The notes under the pieces are model-generated. The model was not told the origin of the DNA. It ran no database searches and saw only the letters and a program-made list of their open reading frames with translations. A stretch of DNA of 43,820 bases from Nitrospira sp. CG24E (GTDB taxonomy: Bacteria > Nitrospirota > Nitrospiria > Nitrospirales > Nitrospiraceae): the NCBI GenBank assembly GCA_002869895.2, contig NEWP02000005.1:1-43820 (forward strand), in the 5' to 3' direction. Shown here one piece after another: positions 40,810 to 43,820 of the stretch; within the stretch, counting starts at the first letter, position 1; every line of letters starts with the position of its first letter. A program made the translations under genes and the position numbers.

Positions 40810-41031
40810 GCCGATCTCCTGGTTCAGGTTCGATGGGTCACTTCGTCTTGCTCGGACAAAATACTTCGGACCGAGAACAAATGGAAGCCTCGCAGGGATG
40901 CGTATGTTAGGAGAGAATCCGACAAAGACGCAAGGGCCGTTCAACGGAGAATGGTCGAATTAGCAACCAGCGGTGGGCGGCTGACGAGGCGGGGATGGGT
41001 TAGTGCAAGACCTCGATGGCGGTGCCTGGCA

Positions 41032-41931
41032 TCATTTTCCATCTGCCTCCATCCATCGGAGGTCTCGCCCGATAAGTAGTTCGGTCATCTCCGCATGGTG
41101 CGTGTTCTTCATCGCGATTGGCTTTGCATCGAAACCATGACGGCGAGCTAGTGCGCGAACTTCGTCGGCGTTATCGTAGGTTAGCAGGAAGTCACCACGA
41201 AGCTCTTCGCACACTGAAAACAGGTGTGCATGATCGACCGCGTTGTGAGTATAGAGCCTGGAGCCTGCGCGTTTCCCTCCGGCTGTATAGGGAGGATCGA
41301 TAAAGAATACGGCACTCTCGGTGTTCTTGAATTTCGAGAGTGCAGCAAATGCGTCACCGTGATCAAAACGAATCCGCTCAGCGATCAGCCCAATATTGGT
41401 AATTCTCTTAGCGATGGTCTGGGGATACCAGCGTGAATGGATTCCTTTGCCGTTCTCTCCGTGTTTTATGACACCCGCACCCTCTGCCAATATTCCGCCA
41501 TGGGCGGTGCGGTTTTTGAGTATCGTTTGGAAAGCAACTTCCCGCCGAGATGATGGCTTTCTAGCAAGCTCTTTTTTTGCGCTTTCAAGTGAGAGATCGA
41601 ACATAATAATTCGTTTTGCCAGCCACTCCGACTCGCCCCCAAGAATCGTTTCCCAGACAGCAGCAATTTGATCATCTAGTTCCACAAGAACCACTCTATC
41701 AGTGAGCTTTTCAAAAGCGGCAGTGAGACTGATGATGCCACCGCCCGCAAATGGCTCGACTAGCGTTCGTGGCGGGATTTCGAAACTCTGCATCCATCGC
41801 CGGAATAGAGGGACAAACCACGTCTTGCCCCCGGGATACCGAAATGGGCTTCTCTGTGGGACAGAAGCAACGTTGACAGGCTTCTCTCGCTCATCGATCT
41901 CAACATCTGTGAGGAATGACATTTGTGGCAT
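41032..41931 (-). CDS. D12-class (Dam-like) DNA adenine methylase
   Basis: A 299-residue N6-adenine methyltransferase of the D12 class. Motif X is RYPGGKTWFV (31-40), motif I is LVEPFAGGGIISL (57-69) for SAM binding, and catalytic motif IV is DPPY at 212-215 in FFIDPPYTAGG. The C-terminal DFLLTYDN and KNTHHAEMTELLI fit as well. The frame is complete. It begins three bases after the stop of the NotI-type endonuclease gene, so the two are one restriction-modification operon with the nuclease first. A D12 enzyme methylates adenine, which conflicts with the adenine-free NotI target GCGGCCGC. The recognition sequence of this pair must therefore contain an A, or the pairing is secondary. Confidence 0.88.
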   Translation of the reverse strand: MPQMSFLTDVEIDEREKPVNVASVPQRSPFRYPGGKTWFVPLFRRWMQSFEIPPRTLVEPFAGGGIISLTAAFEKLTDRVVLVELDDQIAAVWETILGGESEWLAKRIIMFDLSLESAKKELARKPSSRREVAFQTILKNRTAHGGILAEGAGVIKHGENGKGIHSRWYPQTIAKRITNIGLIAERIRFDHGDAFAALSKFKNTESAVFFIDPPYTAGGKRAGSRLYTHNAVDHAHLFSVCEELRGDFLLTYDNADEVRALARRHGFDAKPIAMKNTHHAEMTELLIGRDLRWMEADGK

Positions 41932-41934
41932 GGG

Positions 41935-42828
41935 TTATCTGCCGAATGGATCTTCGATGGTCTGGTTGTTGGGTGGGTTTTCAAGCTTCTCGTCCACTTT
42001 GGTCTGAATCTGCCTGAGGAAATCTTCCATCTTGCCCGGCCGCGACTTCGTAATCTGCTTCAGCGCCGCATCGAACTGTGTATAGACGATCTTTTCACGA
42101 AACAATTCATAATGGCTGCCGGGCTTGGCGGGAGGTTTCAAATCATAAATAAGCCATGCGATGTCAGCTTTTTCCTTCGGAACTTCGTGCAACTTTGGAA
42201 GGGTTTCAAAGAAACTCTTATTGAGCGCAACAGCCGACTTCTTATTCCATGCGTTGAGGATTCCACCTTTGAAAATGAGCTGAGGCGCGAGTCTTTTTCG
42301 CGATGAAGAGAGATAGTCGGGGCGTGGGTAGTTTTCTTCCTGCGACCAATCCATAGCGAAACGCAATTTAGGATTTTCCATATAGCGCTCAAAAGGGTTC
42401 CGGACATTGCCGGAGATGTAAACTGCCTGAACTTCGAGCGCCCCGAAGTCGTAGACCTTGCCTCCTTGGTCATAGGCACACAGAACAATGTCGATATTAC
42501 CGGCTGAGCCGCCGCCTGCGTCTTTCAAGCGTACTTCGGTCAGGGCCGTCCAAGTCGCATTGGGTTGAAAGAAAAACTCAGCCGCATCATCGGCAATGAT
42601 CCATTCTTGCCGAAAACGAATCGGGCATGTGATAACGACTTCTTGCCCCTGCAAGACGCTGCATACCCCAAGCGGATTCTGGGCTTTGTCTTTTGTGCAG
42701 TTGGGCACTTTGTTATTGAACGGGCAAAGACGGTTTTTCCGATGGCGGTGTGCACTTGGGCTCATGTCCGAAGTTGCATACCCAAAAACTTCGGCCAGCG
42801 GATGCTTAGGAGCGATTTCATCTGACAT
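41935..42828 (-). CDS. NotI-family type II restriction endonuclease
   Basis: A 297-residue protein starting at ATG 42828. Extensions upstream in the same frame have no ribosome binding site and look random. Cysteines at 35, 44, 56 and 68 (CPFNNKVPNC, NPLGVCSV, VVITCPI) form the Fe-Cys4 fold typical of NotI. The catalytic PD-(D/E)XK site is Asp113 in GNIDIVL, then Glu132 and Gln134 in ALEVQAVYISG, matching NotI, where the last residue is Gln instead of Lys. The C-terminal VYTQFDAALKQI and ENPPNNQTIED complete it. It should cut double-stranded DNA at a symmetric target. It sits directly before the adenine methylase gene. Confidence 0.85.
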   Translation of the reverse strand: MSDEIAPKHPLAEVFGYATSDMSPSAHRHRKNRLCPFNNKVPNCTKDKAQNPLGVCSVLQGQEVVITCPIRFRQEWIIADDAAEFFFQPNATWTALTEVRLKDAGGGSAGNIDIVLCAYDQGGKVYDFGALEVQAVYISGNVRNPFERYMENPKLRFAMDWSQEENYPRPDYLSSSRKRLAPQLIFKGGILNAWNKKSAVALNKSFFETLPKLHEVPKEKADIAWLIYDLKPPAKPGSHYELFREKIVYTQFDAALKQITKSRPGKMEDFLRQIQTKVDEKLENPPNNQTIEDPFGR

Positions 42829-43218
42829 TATCGTTACTTTCCACGCTGGGCTAGTGCGATTTTGAGATGTATTCCATTTCAAACACAACAGCCGTCGTAT
42901 TGCATTCGAGGTAACCCAACGGCTGTAGGTTTCCATGAGAATATTGGTTCCGGAGGATACCCTTTTTACCAAAAGAAATCACCCCGTCATTAGACAAGAT
43001 ACTGATTATTGAGAATGAGCAGTAGTGGGTCAGCAACGGCAACAGAGGCGGTCACGGAGTATGTGAGCCAGACCGCATAGGTGGCACCCAGCAATAAAGA
43101 TTCTCAACCCTTAAATCTCCTCTGCTGTAGTTGCGGGAGTCCGTGTGAGGCAAGGAAGGAGCAGACCTGCGACGCGTCGCGAAATGTAGGGTTCGAGGCT
43201 GGACTATCTTCGACCTTG
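42829..43218. other. Intergenic stretch upstream of the restriction-modification operon
   Basis: About 390 bases that should hold the operon promoter. AT content is somewhat higher than elsewhere (42960-43020). The words GTGAGGCAAGGAAGGAGCAG near 43145 look like a ribosome binding site, but no frame follows. No gene or clear repeat was found. A regulatory C protein is not encoded. Confidence 0.35.
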
Positions 43219-43518
43219 CTACCTTGGCCATAGCGGAACACCTTTCCTCAATTCTTCACAGATTCGAATGGTGAGAACCTCTTGCGTCATAGAACTTATA
43301 AGCTGTTCCAAGGCAAGAGAGTCCTCCAAGAGTTCCGGTTTGTTTTTCACCAGTAGAATATTTGGGATCGAGAGACCATTTTTCTTGGAATACTTGATCC
43401 CCTCAAGAATCGCACCTCGTGCAGCAATGAGGTGAATTTTTCTATTCGCCGCCATCTTGGTCAACGGCGGGTCGAAGAAGAGATCGGCGCTTTGGATATC
43501 ATCCTGAGACAACAACAT
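43219..43518 (-). CDS. Hypothetical protein
   Basis: A 99-residue frame from ATG 43518 (a TTG 15 codons earlier is also possible). The sequence MLLSQDDIQSADLFFDPPLT, then IHLIAARGAILEGIKYSKKN and PNILLVKNKPELLEDSLALE reads like an alpha/beta protein, and it ends RICEELRKGVPLWPR. No family is recognised. The ribosome binding site is weak. It may be an accessory gene of the restriction-modification locus or of the region beyond the window. No sign of truncation is visible. Confidence 0.5.
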   Translation of the reverse strand: MLLSQDDIQSADLFFDPPLTKMAANRKIHLIAARGAILEGIKYSKKNGLSIPNILLVKNKPELLEDSLALEQLISSMTQEVLTIRICEELRKGVPLWPR

Positions 43519-43726
43519 GTTTTTTTCACCGCTCTCTTTCAGTTCTAGGGTTGGGGCTTCCAACCATGCATAGGATTATTTCCGTTGCGTCTCTCAGTTT
43601 TCGCCAGCGCAAGTCCTTCGGCTGGTTTCTACTCCGCTCTTGCTTCCTCGAACAGAAGCCGTCTCAGCTATCAGGATGGTGACAAACTACAGACGCGTTA
43701 CAGAAACGTGACGCTCGGATACTCGC

Positions 43727-43820
43727 AGGTTTTTTCAAAATGATTCGCAGGCTGTTCAGAAAGCTCGTCCAGCAAGGCCGCAGGCGAGCAGGAACCGGAG
43801 GCGTACCCTCTGGGGCGCAC
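43727..43820. repeat. Left part of the dispersed palindromic repeat, cut by the window edge
   Basis: Starting near 43727, CGCAGGTTTTTTCAAAA is followed by a near copy, CGCAGGCTGTTCAGAAAGC, and by GTCCAGCAAGGCCGCAGG and GGAGGCGTACC up to the end. GAGGCGTAC also occurs at 3-11, and the GTTCAGAAAGC part is roughly complementary to GACTTTTTCAGC at 57-68. It is therefore the other half of the palindromic family seen at the left edge. Confidence 0.5.

Overview
The window most likely comes from a complete ammonia-oxidising (comammox) Nitrospira or a close relative. The strongest evidence is a stand-alone amoC at 10473-11270 whose two metal-ligand triads are intact. A 1647-residue multicopper oxidase, a two-haem DUF1111 protein and many strong AAGGAGG-type ribosome binding sites fit that lineage. 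The assignment rests on recognition by reading, not on a search. No rRNA gene and no intact tRNA gene was recognised.

Layout. 1-4.0 kb: a dispersed palindromic repeat cut by the window edge, a glycosyltransferase/EEP-phosphatase pair and small housekeeping or hypothetical genes. 4.0-8.5 kb: an accessory island with RelE-Phd, DUF5615-DUF433, a decayed HigBA, DUF4160-DUF2442 and BrnT modules. At least two of these sit in integron-type cassettes, shown by one complete attC site, one half site and one collapsed site. The cassette stretch is bracketed by two 119-bp direct repeats. 8.5-10.4 kb: a tRNA-like 3' fragment, an AT-rich DUF3800 gene and an untranslated stretch with a long hairpin. 10.4-22.5 kb: a minus-strand copper/redox block holding orphan amoC, a Cys-rich Crp/Fnr regulator with a Cys-rich partner, a dead PII (glnB-like) gene, two periplasmic SUMF1-fold proteins, a cupredoxin-like protein and the giant multicopper oxidase. 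22.5-25.5 kb: a scar with IS30 and LuxR fragments, a DUF2459 protein and a PilZ-like protein. 25.9-32.5 kb: an ArsB/NhaD transporter, an exported animal-type haem peroxidase and, convergent to it, an operon of a di-haem protein and a vanadium-haloperoxidase-type enzyme. 33.1-36.0 kb: three PilZ proteins around a Sel1-repeat protein, plus a frameshifted exported protein. 36.1-41.0 kb: aldehyde dehydrogenase, a double-ACT protein, an ORF with an in-frame TGA, a VapBC-type pair and a lipoprotein. 41.0-43.8 kb: a NotI-type endonuclease with a D12-class adenine methylase, a hypothetical gene and the other half of the repeat seen at the left edge.

How the genes may work together (inference). The 10-32 kb segment is rich in exported metalloenzymes that handle copper, haem or vanadium and oxygen or peroxide. 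AmoC is an integral copper-binding subunit of ammonia monooxygenase. Extra amoC copies in ammonia oxidisers are commonly linked to stress or recovery, and an adjacent Fnr-like regulator would suit redox or NO-responsive control. The multicopper oxidase, cupredoxin and SUMF1-fold proteins look like a co-inherited periplasmic unit of unknown substrate. The left island is a graveyard of small addiction modules brought in as cassettes. Several genes are visibly broken: higB, higA, the PII gene, the IS30 transposase, the LuxR fragment, the exported protein at 33.6-34.0 kb and probably the 38.8 kb ORF. TGA is used as a normal terminator elsewhere, so these look like decay and not an altered genetic code.
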